This document shows, in pieces, positions 49,625 through 57,841 of a stretch of 64,000 nt of DNA (the first letter of the stretch is position 1; each line of letters begins with the position of its first letter). A program made the translations under genes and the position numbers. Origin of the DNA: CAYZHM01 sp964478225 (GTDB taxonomy: Bacteria; Pseudomonadota; Alphaproteobacteria; Micavibrionales; Micavibrionaceae); NCBI GenBank assembly GCA_964478225.1, contig CAYZHM010000001.1:372001-436000 (forward strand). The letters are read 5' to 3'. The notes beneath the pieces are model-generated. The model saw only the letters and a program-made list of their open reading frames with translations. It had not been told where the DNA came from and made no database searches.

Positions 49625-49948
49625 ATGGGAGAAAAATACCAAAGAACGAGGGTGTTGGGTAGCGGTGATATGTGGCCTGATAGTGATTGGGCTTATGAAG
49701 TGGTGGCCGATAAAATTGTAACTTATGCTATTGTGTACAAAGGATTACTTAAGAGAAATTTTGATTATGTTGCAAAAGACTCTTTCCCAATCACACGCGA
49801 GACAACCGTAGAGACTAGGACTCCTTCGTCAGGCAGTGGCGCGTGTAAGATATCGACGGGCAAAGCTTCTGAAGATTTCTGGATTCATGAAAAATTGAAT
49901 GAATTCGCAGCAGAGGTTCAACGCGCCATTGAGCACGCTCCATCTTAA
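49625..49948 (+). CDS. Hypothetical 107-residue protein bracketed by flhA 3' sequences
   Basis: Not recognised. A small soluble protein with aromatic and charged residues ('GSGDMWPDSDWAYEVVADKIVTYAIVYKGLL') and a C-terminal amphipathic helix 'EKLNEFAAEVQRAIEH'. AAGGGG lies 8 bp upstream of the ATG and a strong promoter precedes it. It is AT-richer than flhA and lies between the flhA stop and a degenerate second copy of the flhA end, which suggests insertion as a cassette. Confidence 0.6.
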   Translation: MGEKYQRTRVLGSGDMWPDSDWAYEVVADKIVTYAIVYKGLLKRNFDYVAKDSFPITRETTVETRTPSSGSGACKISTGKASEDFWIHEKLNEFAAEVQRAIEHAPS

Positions 49949-50024
49949 AGGTTGTGCTGAACACTCCCTTTTAGGCTGAAAATTCAAATGTCTTCTGGAC
50001 TTCGCCTATGGGTGTGCCCGGGAC

Positions 50025-50111
50025 ATGGATCTTGGGCTGCCGCCGAACCACCTGCAGAAGTTTATTGTCGCGGTTCGGGAATGTTACGATAAAACCCTGG
50101 AGCAGGTTTAG
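50025..50111 (+). pseudogene. In-frame, internally deleted copy of the flhA 3' end
   Basis: A 28-codon frame from ATG 50025 reads MDLGLPPNHLQKFIVAVREC and then YDKTLEQV before TAG. It matches the flhA C terminus ('QLAMPPSQLQEFIVAVREC', 'YDN', then '..IKTLGQV'). The bases 50061-50089 are identical to flhA 49363-49391 (29 of 29) and 50091-50111 match 49531-49551 (19 of 21). Between them exactly 138 bp (46 codons) of flhA are missing. The stop is kept. Whether it is translated is unknown. Confidence 0.85.
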
Positions 50112-50521
50112 ACGCTTGGAGCTCTGTGATTTTCCAAACTGACTGGTTTCGAGGGACGATATTCCGGCGCTGTTCTCAGCAACTTGTCTGCACATTCGAT
50201 CAAAACCTCGCGCAAGGTCCCTTCTGGAGTCCTTTCGCAAAGATTGGAAATCAATGGCCAGTCATCGTCTTTAAGATAAGGCTTTAAAATCCTGAAGGCC
50301 TCGGGTTGCGATCTGAGTATAACATCGTCCATTGCAAATTTATGATCAGCTTTTTTACTAAGAAGAAACGCGGCCGTTTCAAATTTTCCGTGACGGATTG
50401 CGATACGGAGGGCGGCACCTCTGATGTCGTTTACATCAGCACCGGCTTTGAGAAACTGTTCTGCGGCTTGCAGATCGCCCTTGCAACACGCATTATAAAA
50501 CTCTTGATTTAGATTACTCAA
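50108..50521 (-). CDS. Ankyrin-repeat protein
   Basis: The 137-residue protein has ankyrin-type repeats: 'NQEFYNACCKGDLQAAEQFLKAGADVNDIRGAALRIAIRHGKFETAAFLLSKKAD' covers about two units, followed by a less regular helical part. Ankyrin repeats mediate protein contacts; the partner is unknown. Its stop overlaps the last bases of the flhA remnant on the other strand. It is the only minus-strand gene between fliF and fliJ apart from those after flhG, so it looks like an insertion into the flhA-flhF series. Confidence 0.75.
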   Translation of the reverse strand: MSNLNQEFYNACCKGDLQAAEQFLKAGADVNDIRGAALRIAIRHGKFETAAFLLSKKADHKFAMDDVILRSQPEAFRILKPYLKDDDWPLISNLCERTPEGTLREVLIECADKLLRTAPEYRPSKPVSLENHRAPSV

Positions 50522-50599
50522 TTTTACCCCTCGTTTTTTTGATATGTGACACTGTAGCTCGACATATTTTTTATGTCAATGATAATTATCCCCATCCCC

Positions 50600-50615
50600 T
50601 GGCGTGTTTGTTGCT
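50600..50615 (+). promoter_or_regulatory. Possible sigma-54 promoter for flhF
   Basis: TGGCGTGTTTGTTGCT has GG-N10-GC with TTGC at the -12 side. The predicted start is about 65-70 nt before the flhF ATG. The -24 block (TGGCGT) is one to two bases off consensus. Confidence 0.55.
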
Positions 50616-50693
50616 TTTTTGCATTAAGCGCTGGCAGAAGTCTCGCGGAAAACCTATACTGGGACGTGTAACTTGTGAGTCAGTCATCCCGCC

Positions 50694-51707
50694 ATGCGGC
50701 TAAAATCTTTCTACGCCAAAACTATGACAGAAGCGATGCAAATGGTTCGTAATACCCTCGGCGAGGACGCCGTGATCGTTGCTACGCGCGATGAACGGGG
50801 TGGAAACGTCCATGTGACCGCCGCTGTGGAGCCGGCTTTTGAGATAGGCCGGGCGGGGATGAGTGTGGGCCGCGCGAAAGAATGGTTGCAATATGATGAG
50901 GAAGATGAAGAAGGCCAGATCGCGGAAGAGCTGACCGAGGTCATGCTCCGTCATAATGCGCCTCAGGAAATTATGGACCATGTGGTGTCCTGCGCGACGA
51001 TTGTGGGACTGGAGGATCCGGCCGTGGCTATGCAGGCCGCTCTTGAGCATCTTTATACATTCAAACCTTTGCCGCAGATTTCCATGACCAAGCCAATTGT
51101 GCTGGTTGGTGCGCCGGGATCTGGTAAGACGCTGACCACTGCAAAGATTGCGGCACGGGGCGTCATGGACGGGCTCAGTGTTGGAGTTATTACATGCGAT
51201 ACTGTTCGTGCGGGCGGGATGGAGCAGCTTGAGGTTTTGACGCGGTTGCTTGGGATCAAACTTGTGAAGGCCAAGCCGGGCGATAATTTGCAATCGATCA
51301 TCGAGGACATGCCAGTGCATGATCAGATTTTGATCGATACGCCTGGTGTTAATCCTTTTGATCAGGATAGCGTTAAAGAGATCGCAAAGATTATTGGCGC
51401 GGCGCAGGGCGTGAATTGTCTGGTGATGCCGGCAGGCGGTGATGCCGAGGAAGCGGGTGAGGCTGCGCGCGTATTTTCGATGGTGGGTGTTGATACTTTA
51501 TTGCCCACGCGGCTGGATGTTTCACGGCGTTTGGGAAGCCTTCTCGCTGCGGCACAAAGTGGCAGCCTGTCATTCTCCGATGCGGGTAACACGGCGAAAG
51601 TTGCGGATGGTCTGATGACATTGAGCCCCGAATCTCTTACAAGGCTTTTAATGCCTTCTCTTCCATTGAGAATGGAAAAACAAAGAAAAACAGGAACAGG
51701 ACATTAA
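50694..51707 (+). CDS. flhF: Flagellar placement GTPase FlhF
   Basis: FlhF is an SRP-type GTPase that marks the pole for flagellar assembly. The 337-residue protein has the N-terminal 'MRLKSFYAKTMTEAMQMVRNTLGEDAVIVATR', a helical N domain, and the G domain with GAPGSGKT (139-146), 'ITCDTVRAGGMEQLEVLTRLLG' and 'ILIDTPGVNPFD'. The B domain is short. It is followed after 5 bp by flhG. Confidence 0.95.
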   Translation: MRLKSFYAKTMTEAMQMVRNTLGEDAVIVATRDERGGNVHVTAAVEPAFEIGRAGMSVGRAKEWLQYDEEDEEGQIAEELTEVMLRHNAPQEIMDHVVSCATIVGLEDPAVAMQAALEHLYTFKPLPQISMTKPIVLVGAPGSGKTLTTAKIAARGVMDGLSVGVITCDTVRAGGMEQLEVLTRLLGIKLVKAKPGDNLQSIIEDMPVHDQILIDTPGVNPFDQDSVKEIAKIIGAAQGVNCLVMPAGGDAEEAGEAARVFSMVGVDTLLPTRLDVSRRLGSLLAAAQSGSLSFSDAGNTAKVADGLMTLSPESLTRLLMPSLPLRMEKQRKTGTGH

Positions 51708-51712
51708 GCGTT

Positions 51713-52540
51713 ATGAATGAAACCCTGTTAAAACCTCAGCCCAAAACTCCTGCTTTCCGGCGGGCAACGAATATTATTGCCATTGCAAGCGGTAAGGGCG
51801 GCGTGGGGAAAACATGGTTTTCAGTGACACTCGCACATGCGTTGGCGCGTGTTGGCAAAAAGGTTTTGCTGTTTGATGGCGATCTTGGTTTGGCGAACGT
51901 CGATGTTCAGCTCGGGTTGATGCCCAAGCGAGATTTGAATGATGTTATTCGCGGACGGCTCAGCCTTGATAAAGTTGTTCAAGAATACGAAGAAGGTGGT
52001 TTTGATATTATTGCTGGCCGTTCCGGGCAAGCTTCATTGTCGGCCCTGCCCTCGCAGAGGCTTGCGATGTTGCGCGGCCAGCTTTTGGATGTGGCCAAAA
52101 ATTATGATGCTGTGATTTGCGATTTGGGCGCGGGCGTTGATCGGACTGTGCGCATGTTGTCTGCCACTGCCACGCGGACGTTTTTGATCACAACGGATGA
52201 GCCGACTTCGTTGACGGATGCGTATGCGTTTATCAAGCTGGGCAATGCGGCAGGGATGTCGAAAAATATTGGTATTGTCGTTAATATGGCGGCGAGTGTT
52301 GCTGAAGGTGAGAAGACTTATAAGACATTATTAAAGGCCTGTGAGAATTTCTTGCGCCTGACCCCACCCTTGGTTGGAATGGTGCGGCTTGACCCAAAGG
52401 TTAAAGAGTCTATCCGCAATCAAACCCCGCTTTTGATGCGCTCCCCCAATACGATGGCGGCGGAAGATATTGAGAAAATCACGGAAACCACGCTGCGCGT
52501 TTTGGCGGCAGCGAAAAAGAACGCCGCGGCCGGCGTTTAA
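51713..52540 (+). CDS. flhG: Flagellar number regulator FlhG (FleN/MinD-like ATPase)
   Basis: FlhG is a ParA/MinD-type ATPase that limits flagellar number and works against FlhF. The 275-residue protein has the deviant Walker A 'KGGVGKTW' (28-35), 'VLLFDGDLGLANVDVQLGLMPKRDLNDVI' and 'DAVICDLGAGVDRTVR', typical of this family. The amphipathic membrane-targeting end could be the C-terminal helix. Confidence 0.95.
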   Translation: MNETLLKPQPKTPAFRRATNIIAIASGKGGVGKTWFSVTLAHALARVGKKVLLFDGDLGLANVDVQLGLMPKRDLNDVIRGRLSLDKVVQEYEEGGFDIIAGRSGQASLSALPSQRLAMLRGQLLDVAKNYDAVICDLGAGVDRTVRMLSATATRTFLITTDEPTSLTDAYAFIKLGNAAGMSKNIGIVVNMAASVAEGEKTYKTLLKACENFLRLTPPLVGMVRLDPKVKESIRNQTPLLMRSPNTMAAEDIEKITETTLRVLAAAKKNAAAGV

Positions 52541-52578
52541 GTTTTGATCATTTCCTTTTAAATCTTTAATATGAAGCC

Positions 52579-54585
52579 ATGAGTGAATCCGGCTTTCCGC
52601 GCTTTCCCGGCCGCAATCCCCCTGGCCAAGCTACTCCTGTGGCGAATTCTGGTCCGCGTACGATACGGCTCGATTCCATCCCACAAGAAATATTGGCTCT
52701 GAAGCTTGCTAAGATTGAAGCGCGAGTTGAGCAAATTGCGCAGGATGGTAAAGTTATTCTCAGTACTCCAGCGGGAAATGTTGAAGTTACGGTTCGTGAC
52801 CCTCGCGTGTTGGCACAACTGCGGGAAGGTCAGCAGGTACAAATTGAGATCCCGCCTTCGCCTGTCGCAGGACAGCCACCGCGAACAGTTGACCTTATAC
52901 TTGACCCGCCAAAAACTTCTGAGCCTGTTCCAACGCGTCCAACCGGAACGCCGGTTGAAATTGTGATACAGGTTCCTGAAGATTCGGCAACTTCTTTGCC
53001 TGTAACCACTCCGGTGGTTCCTGGAACAGAATTTCCAGAGACGCCTGTGCGGTTGGAGCCGTTGAGTGTAGAACAAGTTGCGCGTTATGTTGCCCAGTTG
53101 GATCAGGCCGTTATTCTTACTGTTTTGCCTGATCTTGAGCCTGCTCTGCGGACTTTTTTAGAAACAGTGGTTTTGCAGAGCGCTCCGTTAACGGCCGTTC
53201 CCGTTGATGCAGATGAAGTTTTAGCAGAGCCTTTGCCGATTGTTACCAACGCACCTCAAAGCCTTACTGAAACGCCCGTGAAACAATTTGCACCTCAGAC
53301 CATTGCCGAGATACCTCAGATAAGGCAGGAAATCATTCAAACGCCTGATCAGGTTTCTCAAACTACTCCTGTCGCTTCAGATAAAGTTTTTGTTCCGCCG
53401 ATTTCTCCTTTGGGTACGGTTCCGGTTGCGGTCAATCCGATTTCTGTGTTGCCTGCGACAAAAGAGATTCCGAATTTGATTACAACACCGAGTTACACAA
53501 AGGCTGCTCTTACACCAATGCCGGTAGCACCAAGTTTGCCAGCCGAACAGGTTTTTCCTCAGATCACCGGCGCGGTCATCACAGCTGTTTACCCTGCCCC
53601 TGTATTTGCGGAGAGAGAAGGTTTGCCGAATTTGAAAGCGGCCATCGACAAAATCACTGACACCGCTTTCATTTCTAATGTACAGCAGGCCGGGCAGAAA
53701 AATGCGGTGGTTATTGCTCAAACCCCTCAACATCTGCCTGTAATTTTTATTCCACAAGCAGATGAACATCCATCGCAATTTTTTGTTCTGCACACACCTT
53801 TGCCGCAAGCCGTTCCGGGGACGCAGATTATTCTTTCAAATATCTCTGTCTCTGAACCTTCCGCATCATCCCCTCAAACACAGAGCTCGATTTTGCCTCC
53901 TTTGCCCATGTTGCCATTCTCGTTTATGACGGCGGAACCATGGCCATTGATGACTCAGATTTATCAAAATCTAAGCCAAGCCGTGCCACAGGCGGCGCAG
54001 GCTTTTGTGGGCTCCCTTCCCTCACCGGCAAGCCCAGCGCAGATTATGCCGGCGGCTTTGTTCTTTATTGCGGCGTTGAGATCGGGTGATATTCAAGGGT
54101 GGTTGGGGCAAAAGAATGCCGATATTTTGCGGCGCGTTGGTCAGGGCGGATTGCTCTCACGGCTGGGGCAGGAAGCCAGTTTGATCAACCGGGGATCGAG
54201 CGATCCGGCAGGGCAAGATTGGCGGGCGATTGCACTGCCGTTTTATAAGGATAATGAAATTCATAAAATGACTCTGCATTACAAGCATGATCGCGATGCG
54301 CAGAAAGACGGGCCAGAAGGTTTGAAGCAAACACGGTTTGTTTTTGATTTGAGCATGCATGCGATGGGCGCTGTGCAGGTTGACGGGTTGTTCCGGCCTG
54401 GCAGGCTTGATGTGATTTTGCGGGCAGAGCAAAATTTTTCGCAAGATATGCAGGCGGAGATGCGACGCATTTATGCGGATGCCTTAAGACAGACAGAGAT
54501 TACGGGAGAGCTATCGTTTCAGACGCGAGCGCAGGGATGGGTGACGGTTGTTCCAAACCAAAAGAATTCTTCTGTTCAGGCGTAA
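52579..54585 (+). CDS. Second FliK-like hook-length-control-type protein
   Basis: The 668-residue protein has an N-terminal part ('QDGKVILSTPAGNVEVTVRDPRVLAQLREGQQVQIEIP'), a long Pro/Thr/Val/Gln-rich low-complexity middle (about 100-470) and a C-terminal domain with 'FVFDLSMHAMGAVQVDGLFRPGRLDVILRAEQNFSQDMQAEMRRIYADALRQTEITGELSF', which follows the FliK C-terminal (Flg_hook) pattern. It lacks a signal peptide. It follows flhG by 38 bp. Assignment is by architecture only; the canonical fliK is at 30.9 kb. Confidence 0.65.
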   Translation: MSESGFPRFPGRNPPGQATPVANSGPRTIRLDSIPQEILALKLAKIEARVEQIAQDGKVILSTPAGNVEVTVRDPRVLAQLREGQQVQIEIPPSPVAGQPPRTVDLILDPPKTSEPVPTRPTGTPVEIVIQVPEDSATSLPVTTPVVPGTEFPETPVRLEPLSVEQVARYVAQLDQAVILTVLPDLEPALRTFLETVVLQSAPLTAVPVDADEVLAEPLPIVTNAPQSLTETPVKQFAPQTIAEIPQIRQEIIQTPDQVSQTTPVASDKVFVPPISPLGTVPVAVNPISVLPATKEIPNLITTPSYTKAALTPMPVAPSLPAEQVFPQITGAVITAVYPAPVFAEREGLPNLKAAIDKITDTAFISNVQQAGQKNAVVIAQTPQHLPVIFIPQADEHPSQFFVLHTPLPQAVPGTQIILSNISVSEPSASSPQTQSSILPPLPMLPFSFMTAEPWPLMTQIYQNLSQAVPQAAQAFVGSLPSPASPAQIMPAALFFIAALRSGDIQGWLGQKNADILRRVGQGGLLSRLGQEASLINRGSSDPAGQDWRAIALPFYKDNEIHKMTLHYKHDRDAQKDGPEGLKQTRFVFDLSMHAMGAVQVDGLFRPGRLDVILRAEQNFSQDMQAEMRRIYADALRQTEITGELSFQTRAQGWVTVVPNQKNSSVQA

Positions 54586-54588
54586 TTT

Positions 54589-55263
54589 TTAGTGCATCCC
54601 CAATTCGCGCAATGGGATGAATTTTGCCTTTTTATCTTGTTTGCTTTGTTCAATAAGAGCTAAAAAATTTTCCAAATTGCACTCTACTCCGGATGCATCG
54701 AAGTATGTATTTTTAGGCTCCTGCGCTTTCCATTGGCGATTTTCACGCAATTCCACTGTGCTTCTCAGAATGTAATATTCAGGTTGTGTGTGCGTTGCAT
54801 ATACGGCCATGTCTTTCATTCTTTTTTGAGAGTTATCTGCCTTGCAGAGCAGCTCAGCTACTTTATTTCGCAAAACCTCGTTTCTTATGCGACGGAGATA
54901 ATTTTTTCCTTTTTCACTCAAAGTACTTTTATCAAAAATTTCGACTTGACCTATTTTTTGAGGTTTAGGACCACTCGTTATCCATTCATCGACAAGACGG
55001 TGTGGCCGGAGCGCATAGTCCACTTGATCGCTTTTGATAACCAGTTCTCCAATGATTTCAGTAGAGGAAGGTTCCTTTAGAACGACAAAGGCTTCTTCGT
55101 CTTGATCTTGTATCCGGATGCTGCCCGAGCCGAGTTGTTGCGGCTTTTTGCGGGTTATTTTTGCCCGAAAGCCTGTTCCTACGCTTTCACCATTAAAAGT
55201 GCATAGAATTCTCTGCTGTTCGCCAGCATGATCTTTTGCAGGGATGTAGGTTTTTTGTTCCAT
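54589..55263 (-). CDS. Hypothetical 224-residue protein
   Basis: Not recognised. Soluble and charged, no TM or signal. Residues 15-100 are beta-like ('ILCTFNGESVGTGFRAKITRKKPQQLGSGSIRIQD', PilZ-like in feel but without the RxxxR/DxSxxG motifs), the rest is mixed. It is convergent with the FliK-like gene (3 bp apart) and follows fliJ by 38 bp on the same strand, so it may be the third gene of fliI-fliJ. A role in motility is only positional. Confidence 0.6.
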   Translation of the reverse strand: MEQKTYIPAKDHAGEQQRILCTFNGESVGTGFRAKITRKKPQQLGSGSIRIQDQDEEAFVVLKEPSSTEIIGELVIKSDQVDYALRPHRLVDEWITSGPKPQKIGQVEIFDKSTLSEKGKNYLRRIRNEVLRNKVAELLCKADNSQKRMKDMAVYATHTQPEYYILRSTVELRENRQWKAQEPKNTYFDASGVECNLENFLALIEQSKQDKKAKFIPLRELGMH

Positions 55264-55301
55264 AAGTCCCTTTTAAAAGAACCTTCCCAATATGTCAAAC
55301 C

Positions 55302-55724
55302 TTAAGTCTCTTGTGTACGCCTATAGGTCTCCAGGCCGGTTTCATCGAGAATTGTGGATTCTTTCTTATCTATGGCGGCCTTTTCTTCCGCTTGGCGGCG
55401 CTCTTGCGTGATTTCAATCTTTTTCAGTTCGGCGAAGGCCTCGCGCATGGAATCTTGCGCGACTTCGATCCGGGCATTGAGCTTTTTCATGGCTTCATCG
55501 ATGTCATCGACGCGCTCGTTAACGGCTTTGCTATAGGGGCCGAAATAAGAGAGCATTTCGATGCCGAGCTCGTCTGATTTTTTGCGCTCGGCAGCCAACG
55601 TGGTGAGGAGATTGTCTCTTTGTGATTGCAGCTCCTCGGCCTGGCGATATAGCTCAGCGAGGAATTTTTGCTTTTGCTCGACGGCGTGTTTGCGAACGCG
55701 GATGAGTGAGCTCAGATCAGCCAT
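55302..55724 (-). CDS. fliJ: Flagellar export chaperone-like protein FliJ
   Basis: FliJ is the small coiled-coil stalk of the FliI ATPase. The 140-residue protein is one long antiparallel coiled coil ('LSSLIRVRKHAVEQKQKFLAELYRQAEELQSQRDNLL', 'KLNARIEVAQDSMREAFAELKKIEITQERRQAEEKAA'). It overlaps fliI by 8 bp, the usual neighbour. Confidence 0.92.
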   Translation of the reverse strand: MADLSSLIRVRKHAVEQKQKFLAELYRQAEELQSQRDNLLTTLAAERKKSDELGIEMLSYFGPYSKAVNERVDDIDEAMKKLNARIEVAQDSMREAFAELKKIEITQERRQAEEKAAIDKKESTILDETGLETYRRTQET

Positions 55725-57051
55725 AGACTATCCCTACAATATCCGCCAGTTTTTCAAAGCTGCCTTCGATGTCGGTGCGTTCATCTTTGTGCTGGGTGAG
55801 GAATTCTTCGATCTGCGGATAGATACGGAGGGCTTCATCAACGGCGGGATCGGAGCCTCTTCTGTAGGCGCCGAGACGGATAAGCTCAGCCATGTCCTCA
55901 TAGGTGCTGATGACTTGTTTGGCGCGTTTGATAATGGCGTTTTGTTCCGGGGTCAGGGCTTTTGGTATGGCGCGTGAGATCGATTTCAAAACATCAATTG
56001 CCGGATAGCGGCCACGGTCGGCGATGGCGCGGTCCATCACAATATGGCCATCGATGATCCCTCGTACGGCGTCGGAAACAGGCTCATTGTGATCATCGCC
56101 TTCGACAAGCACGGAGAAAATTCCGGTGATTGAGCCTTTGCCGGGAGCGCCGGGGCCTGCGCGTTCGAGCAATCTTGAAAGTTCGCCGAATGTTGTCGGC
56201 GGATAACCTTTAGAGGTTGGCGGTTCGCCTGCGGACAATCCAATTTCTCGCTGCGCCATGGCAAAACGCGTGACGGAATCCATCAGGCATAAAACTTTTT
56301 TCCCTTGGTCGCGGAAATATTCGGCGGTGGCCAATGTGACATAGGCGGCCTGGCGGCGCATGAGAGCGGGCTCATCGCCGGTGGCGACGATGACGACGGA
56401 ACGCTTCAGCCCCTCCTCGCCCAGATCGTCTTCGAGAAATTCTTGTACCTCGCGTCCGCGTTCGCCGACCAGACCAATGACCGAGATATCGGCGTCCGTA
56501 TACCGCGCCATCATCGAAAGCAGTACAGATTTACCAACGCCGGAGCCGGAGAAAATGCCCATACGCTGGCCCTGGCATGTGGCGAGAAAAGCATTAACGG
56601 CACGAACGCCAAGATCCAATTGCCCGCCCATACGTTGCCGCGAATGTGGCGGCGGTGGTTTATTCTTCAGAGGCACGGCATGGCCACCCTTGCGCAGCGG
56701 GCCTTTGCCATCAATTGGTTTACCCAGACCGTTAATAACGCGGCCAAGCCAGCGTTCGTCTGGAAAAATTACGGGATCATGGTCCTGAATAACAGCCTTA
56801 CATCCGAGGCCAACACCTTCAAGAGTGCCGAAAGGAAGAAGCAGTGCATGATCATCGCGGAACCCAACGACTTCGCAAGGGATGTCGACATCTTTGGATG
56901 GCCTTAGATGGACGATGGAGCCGATGGATAAGGATGTGCCAAAGCCGGCAATTTCGACCAGCAAACCCAGAATTTTTGTGACGCGGCCAAACACTTCCTG
57001 CGTTGGCAGGGTTGATATTGCAGCGAGGGCTTGTTCGGCCAGACGATCCAT
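55717..57051 (-). CDS. fliI: Flagellum-specific export ATPase FliI
   Basis: FliI is an F1-beta-like ATPase that feeds the export gate. The 444-residue protein has the P-loop GSGVGKS (169-175), 'VGERGREVQEFLEDDLG', 'LCLMDSVTRFAMAQREIGLSAGEPPTSKGYPP' and 'GSITGIFSVLVEGDDHNEPVSDAVRGIIDGHIVMDR', all family signatures. It is divergent from the peptidoglycan-binding protein gene and followed by fliJ. Confidence 0.97.
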   Translation of the reverse strand: MDRLAEQALAAISTLPTQEVFGRVTKILGLLVEIAGFGTSLSIGSIVHLRPSKDVDIPCEVVGFRDDHALLLPFGTLEGVGLGCKAVIQDHDPVIFPDERWLGRVINGLGKPIDGKGPLRKGGHAVPLKNKPPPPHSRQRMGGQLDLGVRAVNAFLATCQGQRMGIFSGSGVGKSVLLSMMARYTDADISVIGLVGERGREVQEFLEDDLGEEGLKRSVVIVATGDEPALMRRQAAYVTLATAEYFRDQGKKVLCLMDSVTRFAMAQREIGLSAGEPPTSKGYPPTTFGELSRLLERAGPGAPGKGSITGIFSVLVEGDDHNEPVSDAVRGIIDGHIVMDRAIADRGRYPAIDVLKSISRAIPKALTPEQNAIIKRAKQVISTYEDMAELIRLGAYRRGSDPAVDEALRIYPQIEEFLTQHKDERTDIEGSFEKLADIVGIVYG

Positions 57052-57158
57052 AGCTTAGAGTAGTGGTTGCGCAAAAATCTGTAAAGAAAAACAAAATTGG
57101 AACTCTTGTATTCCCTAATCGTTCGGGACGGTACAACCCCATTCAAAGGAGAATTACT

Positions 57159-57635
57159 ATGAAAAAAGTTATTTGCACGCTGTTACTCACTGCCGCGTTT
57201 CCTGCTTTGGCGATGGCTGATAATGCCACTTTGCGCAACGACATGACAGGCGGGGCTGCAGTACACAGCAACAGGAGTGAGCCACAAACAAACCTCAGCC
57301 AGGAACAGATTATGGACATTCAGCGCGACCTTCGCGATGATGGCCTTTATCAAGGACCGATCGACGGTATTTGGGGACCGAATTCTTCAACGGCCTTGCG
57401 TCAGTACCAGATGAATAACGATCTGGAAGCAACGGGTGCATTGGATACCAATACGTTGAGTAAGTTTGATATCGACACGAATAGTTCTGTGCGTGGATCA
57501 AGAAGCATGAATTCCACAGGCACGTATGGCAGCCGGGCACCGATGGACGATACCCAGACTGATCGTGATGTAAATATCGACTCGGATCCGATGAGAAACC
57601 GGAGAGATAACACGGGATCCAGCACTACCCGTTAA
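57159..57635 (+). CDS. Secreted peptidoglycan-binding-domain protein
   Basis: The 158-residue protein has a signal peptide (VICTLLLTAAFPALAMA) and a PG_binding_1 domain at about 48-103: 'QIMDIQRDLRDDGLYQGPIDGIWGPNSSTALRQYQMNNDLEATGALDTNTL'. The C-terminal 50 residues are polar and flexible (Arg/Asp/Ser-rich). AAAGGAG precedes the chosen ATG. It probably anchors to the periplasmic cell wall; no enzymatic domain is attached. It has its own terminator. Confidence 0.8.
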   Translation: MKKVICTLLLTAAFPALAMADNATLRNDMTGGAAVHSNRSEPQTNLSQEQIMDIQRDLRDDGLYQGPIDGIWGPNSSTALRQYQMNNDLEATGALDTNTLSKFDIDTNSSVRGSRSMNSTGTYGSRAPMDDTQTDRDVNIDSDPMRNRRDNTGSSTTR

Positions 57636-57650
57636 TAAATTCACATAACG

Positions 57651-57684
57651 AAAAAGCCGGAAATCTTAGATTTTCGGCTTTTTT
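57651..57684 (+). terminator. Rho-independent terminator before ctrA
   Basis: AAAAAGCCGGAAATC (57651-57665) pairs with GATTTTCGGCTTTTT (57669-57683) around TTA, with T-run at the end. It separates the peptidoglycan-binding gene from ctrA. Confidence 0.92.
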
Positions 57685-57727
57685 GCTTTAATCTTAAAAT
57701 CCGATTTGCGCATTTTGTTAATCTTTG

Positions 57728-57742
57728 TTAAAATAATATTAA
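57728..57742 (+). promoter_or_regulatory. CtrA box upstream of ctrA
   Basis: TTAA-AATAATA-TTAA is an exact TTAA-N7-TTAA about 100 bp before the ctrA ATG, and further TTAA half-sites with irregular spacing follow up to 57770. This fits autoregulation as known for Caulobacter ctrA. Confidence 0.75.
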
Positions 57743-57841
57743 GAAGGGTTAATAAAATTAACCATTTTTAACGATTAGGGGCCCCCACCCCCGAAAAATT
57801 GCAAAACGAACTAAACGGGTCAAGAAAAAGGGAACAAAATC

